A DNA stretch of 64,000 nucleotides, taken from NCBI GenBank assembly GCA_029216955.1, contig JANAVB010044018.1, positions 1,004,621-1,068,620 of the forward strand, read 5' to 3'. Under the pieces are notes generated by a model, which was given only the letters and a program-made list of their open reading frames with translations, did no database searches and was not told the DNA's origin. A program made the translations under genes and the position numbers. This stretch comes from Iris pallida (Eukaryota; Streptophyta; Magnoliopsida; Asparagales; Iridaceae). Of this stretch, positions 21,777 to 33,739 are shown piece by piece; within the stretch, counting starts at the first letter, position 1, and each line of letters opens with the position of its first letter.

Positions 21777-21794
21777 TGGTGGCCCATACAGGTC
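21777..21794 (+). promoter_or_regulatory. E2 primer-binding site, tRNA-Ile(AAU)-like
   Basis: TGGTGGCCCATACAGGTC begins 10 bases after the LTR end GTGACA and differs in one base from the E3 site. The leader after it (GGATTAGAATATTTTG) resembles that of X. Confidence 0.65.
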
Positions 21795-21924
21795 TAGTTT
21801 TATGTAGTGGTATTCGAACTAGAGTATCACTACAGCCTGTAGTAGGATTAGAATATTTTGAAGGTACTCAATCACACTAGGAAAACTTCTTATCAGATTT
21901 CGTTTATCTACATTTTGCTGCTTA

Positions 21925-22382
21925 TTGTCTTCCTTTGATTCCGGCCATTGGGGATTGATCGCAGGTTCGGTTCTTTTCGACTCTATTCCAGCTTTTGCCC
22001 TATTTGATTCCGGAGCTTTCCACAGTTTTGTGTCTGTATCATTTGCTATTAGACACTGCCTTGTATCTGAATCATTGCCTTGGACCTGCAAGATCACGAC
22101 CGGGGGTGGTATTATCCTTATGAGTGATGTTTGCAGAGGGCGGAGTGTTATTTTGGGAGGCCGAGAGTTGGAGGTGAGTCTGCTCGTAATGCCACTACCG
22201 AACTGAGATATCGTATTAGGTATGGATTGGTTAAGCAGGCATCACGCCAACATAGATTACCGTGGGGGTAGAGTTCTGTTCGGGGCGCCAGAAGAGCAAG
22301 AGTTCGAGTTTACCCGACGGTAGGCGGAGTAGAGCAGCGGAATTTTCTACGGTGTTTCAGTCGAGGATCAAGCGGCCCCAAA
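21925..22382 (+). pseudogene. pro: E2 protease
   Basis: Active-site block [17 protein letters not shown] (Ser after Asp kept, third residue of the usual ASH changed to Phe) is followed by GGGIILMSDVCRGRS and DIVLGMDWLSRHHA. Stops occur at PLPN(stop)DIV and after FTRR. The sequence just before LFDSIPAF does not look like gag, so a deletion has joined leader to protease. Frame 1 here, but RT continues in another frame after a one- or two-base loss near 22412. Confidence 0.85.
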
Positions 22383-23335
22383 TCCTTTGATTGCAGAGTT
22401 CATGGACGTCTTTTGGAGGAGTTTCCAGGACTTCCACCAGACAGAGACATTAAGTTCTCGATAGACTTGGTTTCCAGCACGAAACTGATTTCTCAGCATG
22501 TCTATCGAGTGAACAATAGTGAGTTGGTAGAATTGAAAAAGCAGGTGGATGAGCTGCAGGACAAGGGCTTCATCCGTTATAGTTCTTTACCTTGGGGTGT
22601 ACCGGTACTCTTTGTACCCAAGAAGGACGGGTCGGTGCGGATGTACATCGACTACAGGGTACGCAACAACCTGACGATCAAGAACAGATACCTACTGCCG
22701 TAGATCGATGATCTCTTTGACCAATTGAGCGGAGCTCGGGTTTTCTTAAAGATTGATCTAAGGTCAGGTTATCATCAGGTAAAGGTGAAGAGGGACGATA
22801 TTCCGAAGACCGCATTCAGGACGCGGTATGGACAGTTTGAGTTCTTGGTTATGCCGTTTGGGCTGACTAACGCACCGACGGTGTTTTTGAACTTGATGAA
22901 CAAGGTGTTCCACCAGTACTTGGACAAGTTCGTGGTGGTGTTCATCGATGATATCCTGGTGTACTCGAAGACTGAGGAGGAGCATGAGGAGCATTTGAGA
23001 GTGGTTCTAGAGACACTCAGGAGGGAGAAGCTTTCTGGCAAGCTTTCGAATTGTGAGTTCTTTCTTGACAGAGTTGACTTCTTGGGTCATGTGATGACTG
23101 GAGATGGGATATCAGTGGACCCGAAGAAGATCACGGCAGTTGAGGCTTGGTCGGCACCGAGTTCAGTAGCAGAGATCAGGAGCTTCTTGGGACTGCCAGG
23201 CTATTACAGAAGGTTCGTACAGGATTTCTTCCGGATTGCAGCCCCGTTGACTAGGCTGACCCGGGAGGATGCAGAGTTTGTTTGGTCAGAGGAGTGTCAG
23301 GTCACTTTTGCTGAGTTGATGAAGCAGCTGACAAT
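22383..23335 (+). pseudogene. RT: E2 reverse transcriptase
   Basis: Contains [15 protein letters not shown], a stop in LLP(stop)[40 protein letters not shown] (Asp codons at 22947-22952) and FLGHVM. The frame is open from 22725 to the end of the thumb region, after which a deletion removes about 15-20 codons between MKQLTIA and the RNase H start. Catalytic residues are all present. About 80 percent like E1 by eye at protein level. Confidence 0.92.
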
Positions 23336-23343
23336 AGCTGATT

Positions 23344-23790
23344 TTGACATTGCCATTAGGATCGGGAGGATTCATTATCTACAGTGACACCCCAGGGAAG
23401 GGTTTGGGTTGTGTCTTACAGCAGCACGGGAAGGAGATTGCCTATGCTTTCAGGCAGTTACGTCCACATGAGAAGAACTACCCTACCTACGACTTGGAGT
23501 TGGCAGTAGTGATATTTGCTTTGAAGTTGTGGAAAGACTACTTATACGGAGAGAGGGTGGAGATCTTCATAGATTATAAGAGCTTGAAGTATGTGTTTAC
23601 ACAGAAGGAGCTCAACATGAGGCAGCGTAGGTGGTTGGAGTTGATGAAGGACTTCGACATTTTACTATAGTATCACCCAAGGAAGGCCAACATGGTTGCC
23701 GATGCCTTGAGTAGGTATCCGACAGCCATGTGTTTGACTATGGATCGTCACTTGCTAGCAGATTTGGAGAGCCTGGGGATTAAGGTGATT
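23344..23790 (+). pseudogene. RH: E2 RNase H
   Basis: [20 protein letters not shown] (catalytic Asp kept), [13 protein letters not shown] (Glu kept), [19 protein letters not shown] (Asp kept, next His now Tyr) and [10 protein letters not shown] (Asp kept). One TAG replaces Gln in LL(stop)YHPRKAN. It lies in a different frame from RT. Confidence 0.9.
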
Positions 23791-25363
23791 GTGCCAGGAG
23801 TTCAGATGCAGATATGGGGCCTTCAGATTCAGTCGGACTTGATGGAGAGGATCAAGTCGATGCAGTTCAAGGATATTACTCTGCGGTGTATCCGAGAGCA
23901 GGTTCGAGCAGGGCTGGTGGATGATGAGTTTACTCTTGCAGAGGATGGTGCTTTGAGGCACGGTTCCAGGCTGTGTTTGTCCAGTAGAGAGCTCAGGGAG
24001 CAGGTCATGAGGAAGGCCCACCGATCTTAGTACTCTATACATCCTGGTGCTAACACGATGTACAGGGATCTGAGGGAGCACGTCTGGTGGTATGGGATGA
24101 AGCGACAGGTAGCTCGCTTCGTAGCCAGATGTTTGGTCTGTCAGCAGGTCAAGGCAGAGAGCAGAGACCATGAGGTTTATTACAGCCATTGCTAATTCTA
24201 GAGTGGAAGTAGGAGCACATCATGATAGATTTTGTTTCTGGATTGCCGCGTACACCAGGAGGGAAAGACGCGATTTGGGTCATCGTAGACGGGTTGACCA
24301 AATCGGCCCACTTTTTGCCATTTAAAGTGGGTACGTCTACTGAGAGGGTTGCAAAGATGTACATGTGACAGATTGTCAGGATTCATGGAGTTCCGATCAG
24401 CATTGTCTCGGATCGGGATAGTCGTTTTACTTTCCATTTCTGGCAGATTTTGCAGACTAGTTTGGGCACTCAGCTCAAAGTTTAGTACTGCATACCACCC
24501 TCAGACGGACGGACAGTCAGAGAAGACTTTCAGATGCTCGAGGACATGTTACGGATGTGCGTCTTAGATTTTGGAGGATCCTGGGAGGATCACCTGCACT
24601 TGGTGGAGTTTGCTTACAACAACAGTTTTCAGGCCAGCATTGAGATGTCACCCTTGGATTCTCTGTACGGGCGTAGATGTCGTACACCCTTGTATTGGGA
24701 TGATGTCAGGGAGCGAGCTTTATTGGGACCTGAGATGGTTGTTGACGCAGCCGAGAAGGTAAAGCTCTTCAGGGACAGACTTCGCGTGGCGCAGGACAAA
24801 CATCGACATTGGGCCGATAGCTACCGGAGGCCTTTCGAGTTTAAGGTACAGATGAGAGATAGGATTAGAAGTAGGTTGTTTGTTTGTGTTTGTTTGATCA
24901 TGTTTGATTATTTTGTAACTTGAGACCTTATTTGTGTTAGGTAGGAGACATGGTTTTTCTGAGGATATCTTCGACTCGTGGTACCATACGTTTTGGTGGA
25001 GGTAGGAAGCTTAGCCCGCACTTCATCGGACCTTTCATGATCAGCGGGAGAGTCGGTGACGTGGCATACAGGCTAGACTTGCCACCAGCACTAGTGGGTG
25101 TCCACAACGTATTCCATGTATCACAGTTGAGACGGTATGTGGCTGATCCTAGCCATATACTTGACCATTCGGAGATTGAGGTGGGACCTACTCTCAGTTA
25201 TCTAGAGCAGCCAGTGGAGATTCTGGATCTCCGAGAGAAGGTACTGAGAAACCAGGTGATACCCTTGGTTCGCGTCGCATGGAGGCATCATTCTCTAGGA
25301 GAGTCTACCTGGGAGCAGGAGGATGAGATGCGCGAGTGATACCCAAATCTTTTTGGACCATGA
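23791..25363 (+). pseudogene. IN: E2 integrase with chromodomain-like tail, split by an intron-like insert
   Basis: HHCC region reads AHRS(stop)YSIHPGANTMYRDL and CLVCQQVKAE. A damaged stretch near 24165-24215 has lost the GGLLQPLPIP segment in frame. The DDE core shows [26 protein letters not shown] and DGQSEKTF, with frameshifts near 24480 and 24530. Frame 0 then runs to FEFK at 24845; the tail VGDMVFLRI...LDLREKVLRNQVIPLV resumes at 24941 in frame 2 and ends with a CGA-to-TGA change inside MRERYPNLFGP and the true stop at 25361-25363. Confidence 0.9.
24846..24940 (+). other. Putative 95-bp intron in E2 integrase
   Basis: Begins GTACAG right after AAG (Lys of PFEFK) and ends TTGTGTTAG before GTAGGAGACATG (VGDM). 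It is T-rich and has TGTAAC, a fair branch-point match, about 25 bases before the end. It is phase 0, as in E1. If kept, the reading frame ends at TGA 24921-24923, giving an integrase that lacks the GPY/F-like region and chromodomain-like tail. The second half (GTTTGTTTGAT...GTGTTAG) can be aligned with the E1 insert. Confidence 0.75.
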
Positions 25364-25425
25364 GGTATGATTGTCTATCCTTCTAATCAGTTTAGTATTG
25401 CCTTTAATTTCGAGGACAAAATTCT

Positions 25426-25442
25426 ATTAAGGAGGGTAGATT
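25426..25442 (+). promoter_or_regulatory. E2 polypurine tract
   Basis: ATTAAGGAGGGTAGATT directly before TGTCAC. It follows TTTCGAGGACAAAATT, the conserved end of plant Ty3/gypsy internal regions. Confidence 0.82.
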
Positions 25443-27132
25443 TGTCACTACCATATTTTAGCTTGAGGGTATTTTGGTCATTTTGAGAATTTTGAAATTA
25501 TTTTGAATTATTGAAGTGATGATTGTTATTTTTAATTTTGCTAGTTGAGACTTTGGAGATTAATCTAGATGTTAACTCTAGCTATGGTGACTTGATTAGC
25601 ATGGTGGGACCCTAGTCTAACTTAAGTCAACCCAAGTCAAGTCATTTAGAATCAAGTTTCAAATAGGAGAATAAAAGATTAGGTTCAAGGACTTTTGACT
25701 TAAGGAGTGATTCCCACTACCAATGAAACTTGGCCCAAGCCCATAAGTCATAACCCTAACCCTAATTCCTTCCTTTAGTGGCCGACCACATTGGGATTCC
25801 CCCTATAAAGTCTCTCTTTCATTGTTCTTGCCTCTTTTATAATATTACAACTTTTTGAAAGGAGAGGTAATTTCCATTCTTCCCCAATTCATAACTCTCT
25901 CATTTTAATTCCTTTTTGATCCAAATCTTTTGAAATAGAATCTAATCAGCCTCTACTTGATGTTCATGGAGAGAAATTTCAGTTTGGGAACAATTTGAAG
26001 CTTTTGGCTAACAAGGAGGAACCCCCTCTATTGAAGCTTTTTCTTGAGATTGACACTCTATAGGTAAACACCCTAAACTATATTTTAATTCTGATTTCTT
26101 TGCATGGTAGCCTAGATCTAGGTGTCCCCTAGCTGTCCCTCAAGTTTGGTAGAAAATCATGTATATTTCGTGTTCGTATCGAACACGTATCAAAGTGTTT
26201 TTGCATGTATTTGATGAAATATCTAAAACATTAATTTGTTTACTAATCTCAAAACTAATTTCATATAATTGTAGCCTTATTGGTGTTCTTGGATTCTCGT
26301 GAGGACTGGGAGTGGTTCGTCCAAAACCTGACATGAACCCGTGTATGACACAGTATGCACTATGCCCTGCTTCTCAGGTATCCTAGTGGACACGACATGA
26401 TACCATTTAATGTGAAACTTGGTTGACACTTTGGACACATGACTGACACGACACGTATCAAATTTTAGGTTATTTAATCGAACGGATTGGGAGAAATCCC
26501 ACCCGCATCGATTTATACTGCACTGCACGAGCTCGAGTTTTGCGTCTGATATGCATCTCGTTTGTTCGACACGACTCACGTGGATATAATACAGACACTT
26601 GTGCACGTATACCTATGCATGGCGAACACGTGGACACGTGCACGAGGTGTCTCGTGTCGAGTGTCGTATCCTAGACTAACTGACATGCGTGCACGAGACT
26701 GTGCTGTGCCATATGTGTTCGTGTGTGTTCAAATCTGATTGGACAAATCGTGTCCCACTTTGGGGACACGACACACACTATAAAGCATGTTCACACATAC
26801 ATGAATGATTACCAACCCTTTAAACTGATTATTAATTGTATTTTGGATTCGAAAATCAAGTTTCCCTAAATTTCTGATAACTAGGTATTGATTTTCGAAA
26901 TTCTGAGATTTAAACTTGTTTTACTGATTTTTGAATGAATCGATCATTATGTTTAATCCCATATCATGTCTGAGAATTAATCTACATGTTAGGTTTCATG
27001 TTAGCCAGGTGAATTGGTTTTCGAATTTGATTTTGGACTGTTAAACTGAAAACTGTTTATATATACACTGATTTTCTGAGATTATATTAGGTTTTAACTG
27101 ATTTTAATGATTAGATTATCATGTTAGTTCAC

Positions 27133-27193
<61 letters not shown>

Positions 27194-27660
27194 TTTAAGT
27201 TATATGTGAAGGCTCATGCTAGCATGGAATTATGGGTTTTTGAATGTCATTTGATTGTTGACATGAGAACACATGTGTACATTGATTCTCATGTATCACC
27301 CACATGTCAACACTCACAAACTGTCATGTGTGCGCTGATATTCTTATGTACACACACAACCTTGGAATGCATGAGCCCTTAGCTGTTACACTGTTATGTA
27401 TGCACTGATTCCTGATACCACACACACACACACATTTAGATATCACTAGCCTGTCACCCTAGCCTATAATGTGATATATATGCACACACCCATGAACTGA
27501 AATCTGAGAACACCCCTTGCTGTCACACACACAGAGGAACCTATATTCATGTATACACACATGACACACACACATATAGATTACACTGTCATTCTATTCC
27601 TCTGTCTCTATATGTATATATACATATAATATCTATAATCTTATGTGATAATAATAATGT

Positions 27661-27725
<65 letters not shown>

Positions 27726-29231
27726 ATATAAAATAAAAAAAAATATATATATATATATATAGCTTATACTATTTTAGTATATACAAATGTGATAAATATG
27801 TGTGTTGCCAATATAGATTGTATTTGGCATATAGCCCTGTGTGATATAGCCTATGTGTATATGGCATGTACACATATGAGGTGTGTGTTGATGGCTTGTA
27901 TGGCTTTGTGATGGTGTGTGAATGCTAGATAGGTATGGTTAGGCTTAGTGAGACTTGTCTGGTTAGGTTTTGACCTAGTTGACCTAGTTTGACTAGTGTA
28001 GTTAACTAGAGTCAAAGGTTGACTTTAGCCTAGATCGACCCAAACATCATGTAGAATGTATTGTAATGTTTCATATTACCATTCTGGACATGTTGTGGCT
28101 TGTGTTGTTCTAAATAGGAGTCAGACACTCTCCTTAGACAATATATTCCTCTTCAGACATACAGATAGCAGGCAAGTACATTCTCTGATCATGTCATATA
28201 TTGTTAGGATCATATTCCTGCTCTAGATTACTTTACTTGACGCTGTCACGTTGGTAACACGGATTGGTACTATATGGATCCCTTCATGAGATGTTATCCC
28301 TCTCGGGAGCATCGGATACTTATGTCTTGCGTGTTTCACTTACATCATGTATCTCATGCTTCTCCTATCATGAATCTATCTTGAATCTGCTTGTGACTCA
28401 TGTACTCTCATGAATCACAGAGCCTTCACGAATCTATTCATGAATCACTCATTATGAGTCAGTAGCGTAGTCATGAATCTTAACGTAACTTGAATGGATC
28501 CTTGTGTATTGATTGGGGAAAAGGGGGAGTAGAACTAAACATGTGAATGATTCCAAAGTAGTGTAGTCATGAATCAACTCTTTAGTATAGCCATGAATCA
28601 CCTCCAGCTGTTCACATATTTATCTTGTACTCTGATTCACTAGGCACTGAAAGTTCTCTTTTTATAGTAGCTATTTGCTTACAGTTCTCTCTTTTATACG
28701 ATGGTGTTCTTTTAGTTTCATGTATCTTACTCTCTAGCATGTTTATATTTTCTAACCTGTTATGATTTACGTGAGAAGTATTATGCTCGCTCCTGTCCTG
28801 ACTGGACCTGTTGAAAATATTACAGAGGATGAGGATGAGGCGCTCTGTACTACATACTACGGGACAGCCCTAGAGGATAGCTGTGACTTGGATCTCTAGC
28901 AGGATCCATTAGCAGTGGACAACACACCTTTAGTCTAGAGTTGTCTTTTCAGTTGTACTTATTTCTTTGTATTATTGTATTTGAGCTTTGGATGTTTCTG
29001 GATTGCTGTGATATCTTAGACACTTAGATTCTGTATCTATTTGTACCTTTTGTGGATTAGTTTCATATTTATCTACCTTATCATATTTCTACCTTAGTTG
29101 TGAATGAGGCTGTATTTCTACCTTATTTTGTTAGATGTTGTGACCTAGGACAGCGTTCTACAGCCGACACTGCGGCGTAGGCTGGGTGTATTCACTTTTC
29201 GTGCCCTTACTCTAGGGTGCGGGTCGTGACA
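25443..29231 (+). repeat. E2 3' LTR, complete
   Basis: TGTCACTACC...GCGGGTCGTGACA, 3.79 kb. From left: telo-box tract 25751-25765, TATAAAG at 25804-25810 (probable core promoter), two (TA)n tracts, TTGAC-containing block near 27965-28040, the shared TAGCAGGCAAGTACATTCTCTGAT block at 28165, TCATGAATC array 28370-28605, small conserved frame 28762-28938 (one internal TAG), and hairpin 2 at 29158-29180. Hairpin 1 has been lost by a small deletion near 29120. Confidence 0.9.
28762..28938 (+). pseudogene. LTR-encoded small frame, E2 3' LTR copy
   Basis: Same start ATGATTTACGTGAG, then SIMLAPVLTG, ENITEDEDEA, TTYYG, LEDSCDLDL, a TAG (28897) for the CAG seen in the 5' LTR, QDPLAVD and a TAG end codon. 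It shows that the original end lay after TPLV, giving a protein of about 58 residues. Confidence 0.4.
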
Positions 29232-29647
29232 GTATGACAGAATGTCCCTTTCGGCTTGTTCCCAAAATGTTCTTTACTTTTAAGAATTTAGATGTAAAGG
29301 AATATATGCAGTATCATGAAACAACATCAAAATCCAAAATCCCAAAGTATAAGAAAGGTAAATACCCAAACAATAATGAAAGAATGATCATCAAAAATTG
29401 CTAAGAATGTTTTCAAGACAAACATTTTCATAATACACTTACGGAGATAAATATATAGAAGATACATGCTCAAAACGTGCACTACTAAGTACGATGATTT
29501 TAATAAGGTAAATCACAAAACCAAGCAATTCTTAAAAGAACTTCCATAAAAGTCATAAACAAAACACTAATAAACATTTTTTTCTCAACATTCCAACTTA
29601 AAGGTATTTGAATAAATAAATATCAACATTTGGAATCACATAGATAA

Positions 29648-29707
<60 letters not shown>

Positions 29708-29711
29708 AATA
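29232..29711. other. No gene seen; A-rich sequence between E2 and LINE tail
   Basis: Probably internal sequence of the copia remnant. No frame or motif recognised. The last 60 bases are a (TA)n tract ending TCAAATA, which is part of the LINE target duplication. Confidence 0.6.
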
Positions 29712-30747
29712 CACTAGCAATAACCTGTGGACCAAGTTTATGAAGGCCAGATACTACAAACACAACCATCCGGCGACTGCTACCGCTAACAGCAGGTCCT
29801 CCGCGGCTTGGCGGCGTATCCTTCGTGGCCGGGAACTGGCCGAACCCGCGATCAGACTCAATCTGGGTACTGGCGAGTCCAACCCATTCCTGGAAAGGTG
29901 GATTGGTGACTGCCTTATCCCGAACATCACCAATTCCCCGAGAAATTGCAGGATCATAGACCTGTGGAATCCCACCAACCAGGTTTGGAATTGGGACAGA
30001 ATTCGCGAATGGTCCGGCAATGAAGCTGTTGTCAGCATCCGCCAGCACGGTCTATCCATCGGCGTCGTTGCCGACCAGCTGCGGTGGTCGCTAGCAGCTT
30101 CTGGTGTTTTCTCTGTGCGATCGGCCAGAATCTCGATCCAAGATAACGGCCCTGACCTTTTCATTGCGCGTTATTGGAACTCATACATCCCAAAGAAATG
30201 GTCATTCCTCCTATGGAAAGTCATGAGAAAGAAACTTCCCACAGACGACACCCTTACCTCCATCGGATTTAGCTTGGCGTCTGCTTGTAACTGCTGCAGT
30301 GAGCGACAAACGGAGACTATCGACCACATCTTCAGGGAAGGTAGCCTCCGTGAAAAAATCTGGACTACCCTCAATCACTACTACAACACCTCTCCAGACG
30401 ACGGGTGCTTTATCGATCTTCTGGCTCACTGGGGCACCGCTTCCCACGGCCACCAGATCGTTGCAGCGGCTGCCACCTGGGCCATCTGGAAAAATCGCAA
30501 CAAAGCGAGATACGAAGGACACCAATACTCGGCTGATCAGCTTATCCGGGAGATTCACCGGCAATGCGGCAAGCGGAGATCCCTTTGCTCCCACAGTTCT
30601 CCGGCTTTCGGGCCACCGTTCTTCTTTTAGTTTTGACGGACGCGTCCGATCTCTTCCCCTGTATTTCCCTTTTGGTATACTTTTGTCTTGTATACGTGTC
30701 AGGCTTCAGTTTTGAGCCTTGACTTTTAATAAAAGGGGGTTTCTTTA

Positions 30748-30756
<9 letters not shown>
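29712..30756 (+). mobile_element. 5'-truncated L1-type LINE with poly(A) and target duplication
   Basis: Holds the last 305 codons of ORF2, a short 3' UTR with AATAAA (30728-30733) and a short A10 tail (30747-30756). The sequence (TA)nTCAAATA occurs both just before (ending 29711) and just after (30757-30795), as expected for a target-site duplication. Start is placed after that repeat. The frame has no stop, so the insertion is fairly young. Confidence 0.85.
29713..30630 (+). pseudogene. LINE ORF2 C-terminal part with zf-RVT domain
   Basis: Encodes the end of a plant L1-like ORF2 protein, after the RT domain. It opens with NNLWTKFMKARYYK, followed by WIGDC, IDLWNPTNQVWNWDRIREW, SVRSARISIQ, and the zf-RVT segment IPKKWSFLLWKVMRKKLPTDD ... 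CNCCSERQTETIDHIF. This zinc-binding region is typical of plant non-LTR elements, where the sequence reads like CPLC...ETIDHLF. The N-terminal endonuclease and RT are missing because of 5' truncation. Frame open to TAG at 30628-30630. Confidence 0.85.
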
Positions 30757-31012
<256 letters not shown>

Positions 31013-32043
31013 ATATACACGAATCAAGTAAAAGACATGTATCGATAAAGTCAACAAAAAAAAGCCAAGAAGATATCATCAAAAGAAGGCTTTAAGAAAG
31101 AAGCTGATTGATTCAAGAAAAGATAATATAAATTTGGTCAAAATAATCAATAGCTAAAGTATGAGGTATGCACAAGTATGAATAGATACTCTTCAAAATA
31201 ATATGAAACTTGAGCTTAACTCATATGCCCACATAAAGATATTTATACAAAAATAGATATCAATATAATAAATACATGATCTACATGATCTACATGTAAG
31301 TGAAGATTTAATGAATATAGTCATGTATCCTTAATGAATGTTTGAAAAACTATCACAAATTCAAAAGCACGTATAAATAGGCTTTATTAGGCAAATACAT
31401 AATTGATTCATAAGAGGTTTAATCAAACAATAAAACATGAAAATCAATAATGAATATATTATGTAAGCACAAGGTTAAAAATGGAAGTATAAGTGTATAC
31501 TTGTCAAGTTATAAGAAGCTTGTGCTAAACACATATATTCACAAATACCGATTAAGATAAATATTACATATTAAGTACAAATCGGCAAGAAGTAACTATA
31601 TCAAAACTTTTAAAGACGGAGAGTTAAAATCATATTAACTCAAATCAAAACCATGGTCCTATGGACTAGAGTGATATGCATGCTTTATAAATAAGGATTA
31701 AGAATAACGAGCATGCATATATAAATGTGTCACACTACTAGAAAATGAGTGATAAACTACATAGTGTGAACTAATCATTTAAGTTAAGTAATTAGTCATA
31801 CTAGATAAAAGAAATAATAAGAAAATTATATCACATTGATTTATATAATAAGCAACTAAAGGATGTCAATGTGAGCTAGTGGCAAGACATCCAGAGAAAC
31901 ATGCTAGATTCAACAAATACAAACCATTTAAAGAGAATCGTTTAGCATGTTACCAAAGTGGCTCTAGTGGCCACACTTGTGTTGGTGTAATTGCTTGGAA
32001 GATGACCTTTGAGCTTTGCAACCACCAACACTCTTCCTCGGTG
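31013..32043. other. AT-rich copia internal sequence, no gene seen
   Basis: Lies downstream of gag on the minus strand, where protease and integrase would be expected in copia. I find no such motifs on either strand. It may be noncoding filler of a gag-only element. Confidence 0.5.
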
Positions 32044-32838
32044 CTATGTCTTGATACAAGAAGCTCTACCTACAATATTAGGCAAAGACTTTGGTATCCA
32101 AATAAACTTGGATCCAGATTTGTTAGCTTTAGGGACCCATATACTATTTACTCTAGCATTGGTAGAAAAACTTCTACGAATAGGACAAGTTACACTCACG
32201 TGTCAAATGCGAGAGCAATAGAAGCACCTAATACTAGTGTGTGTACATGTATCAGAATAAACATGATTATGAACATGTGACATACTAGAATGCTGAATAT
32301 CTCTAGAGTGAGCATGCATGGATTTGGTCTTAAGAATATCATGTTCTAATAGCAAATCATTATGCAAACAAGTAAAAGAATCAAATTTAGCATTTAAAGC
32401 ATAACTCTCTTTTTCAAATAAAGCAATTCTAGAAATAAAATCATCATTTTATTTCTTTAAAGAGTCAATAAAAGAATTATGCAAATGATTTAGATCATGT
32501 ACTTGCTTCTTAAGATCTTCTACTGATGAGGAAAGAGATTTGATTTTTAAAATTAAAGTCTCATTCAAACTCTTTAAAGAAATACAAGATGAGTTTTGAG
32601 AATCAAGTCTAGATAATAAATCACTATTTTTATTTCTCAAAACCTCATTAGATTCTTCTAAATGAATAACCTTTTCTGAAAGTTCTTCATTTGTAGAATG
32701 AAAAGCCTTAACAATCTTTAAGGATTGGTTAGCCATGGCTTTCAACTTAGAACATTTCTTGCATTTAGAAGAAACATGATTGTCTATGCTACTAGAAGTA
32801 AAACCCTCTTTATCGGAGGAGGAGGAATACGATGCCAT
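32044..32838 (-). pseudogene. gag: Ty1/copia gag (SIRE-like)
   Basis: On the minus strand the frame begins MASYSSSSDKEGFTSSS at 32838, has a CKKCSKLK motif, then a long coiled coil (EELSEKVIHLEESNEVLR, LKSLNETLILKIKSLSSSVE) to a TAA at 32449. The same frame continues with SRIALFEKESYALNAKFDSF and a CCHC knuckle CFYCSRI(stop)HVSVTC, then NSIWVPKANKSGSKFIWIPK, a pattern usual after the knuckle in SIRE-type gag. It stops at 32044-32046. Two internal stops (TAA, TGA) kill it. Confidence 0.8.
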
Positions 32839-32893
32839 AGAAAAATTAACAAGGATCTACTCTAAGGATGTTAAGCCTAACAATAGAGTCCTT

Positions 32894-32907
32894 GCTCTGA
32901 TACTAAT
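32894..32907 (-). promoter_or_regulatory. Copia primer-binding site, tRNA-iMet-like with one change
   Basis: Minus strand reads ATTAGTATCAGAGC, against the standard TTGGTATCAGAGC complementary to initiator tRNA-Met. It sits directly after the LTR end ...CGTTATTTCA. Shows the contrast with the tRNA-Ile-like sites of the Ty3/gypsy elements here. Confidence 0.75.
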
Positions 32908-32930
32908 TGAAATAACGTGTAGGCAACTCT
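32908..32930 (-). repeat. Copia 5' LTR, terminal fragment
   Basis: Last 23 bases of the minus-strand LTR before the solo LTR insertion. It includes the left copy of the ACTCT target duplication (32926-32930). Confidence 0.7.
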
Positions 32931-33558
32931 TATAAAACCCCTAAATTTATACTATTTTTTTATTAAATTTGGTACTGATTTAAAATTTTTGTATTGTACG
33001 TCGCGTAGTCGTATTATACGCCACGCACTAAATTTTATTTTTACTTGTCGAGTGCGAATACGTTCGAGCATACATATTTTAGAAAAACATTTTTTTCTAT
33101 TTTATTATACACTTTCAAAATATTATATATAATTATTATTCTTGCTATAAAAAGCCTTTTGTTTTTAGAAGTAATTAATCATAAATAATATTCTATTGTA
33201 TACTAGGAAAAGCATAGTCATGTATGCATTATTTGTGCTTACATATATATTTCATAAATATTTTATTAAGTTTATTTCTAAATAATAATATATTTTTGAA
33301 ATTATTATTATAGTATTTTTAGAAAACATATTTAGAAATTTTTGTAGCAATTTAAATCTTGACTTGATTTATGGATATGTTTTAAATAGTAAATTAATAT
33401 CTATAATTGCAATTTGATTTATCTTAATTGATTTTAAAATAAAAGATAGTATTTAGTTAGATTTAAATTGGATTTTGATTTGGATTGGATTTATTGAATT
33501 AATTTAAATTAATAGATTGAATTATCTAAATTGGGTTTTAACTACTCCTAATCCTTAT

Positions 33559-33588
33559 CCAATTGGAAATTCCCACATCCTATAAAAG
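33559..33588 (+). promoter_or_regulatory. Probable core promoter of the solo LTR
   Basis: CCAAT at 33559-33563 and TATAAAAG at 33581-33588, followed by a C-rich leader. Transcription would begin near 33612. The TATA box is a strong match; start and activity are inferred. Confidence 0.55.
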
Positions 33589-33739
33589 GCAGGTACTCCT
33601 CTAATTCATTATTCATCCACAACAATTTTCTCCACAAATCTGCGTGCATCGTGTCTATATCCATCCATAATCTTATTCCATTATTTTACATATACATGCC
33701 AACAAACCCCGACACAATAAAATTTCAATTCCTAACCCT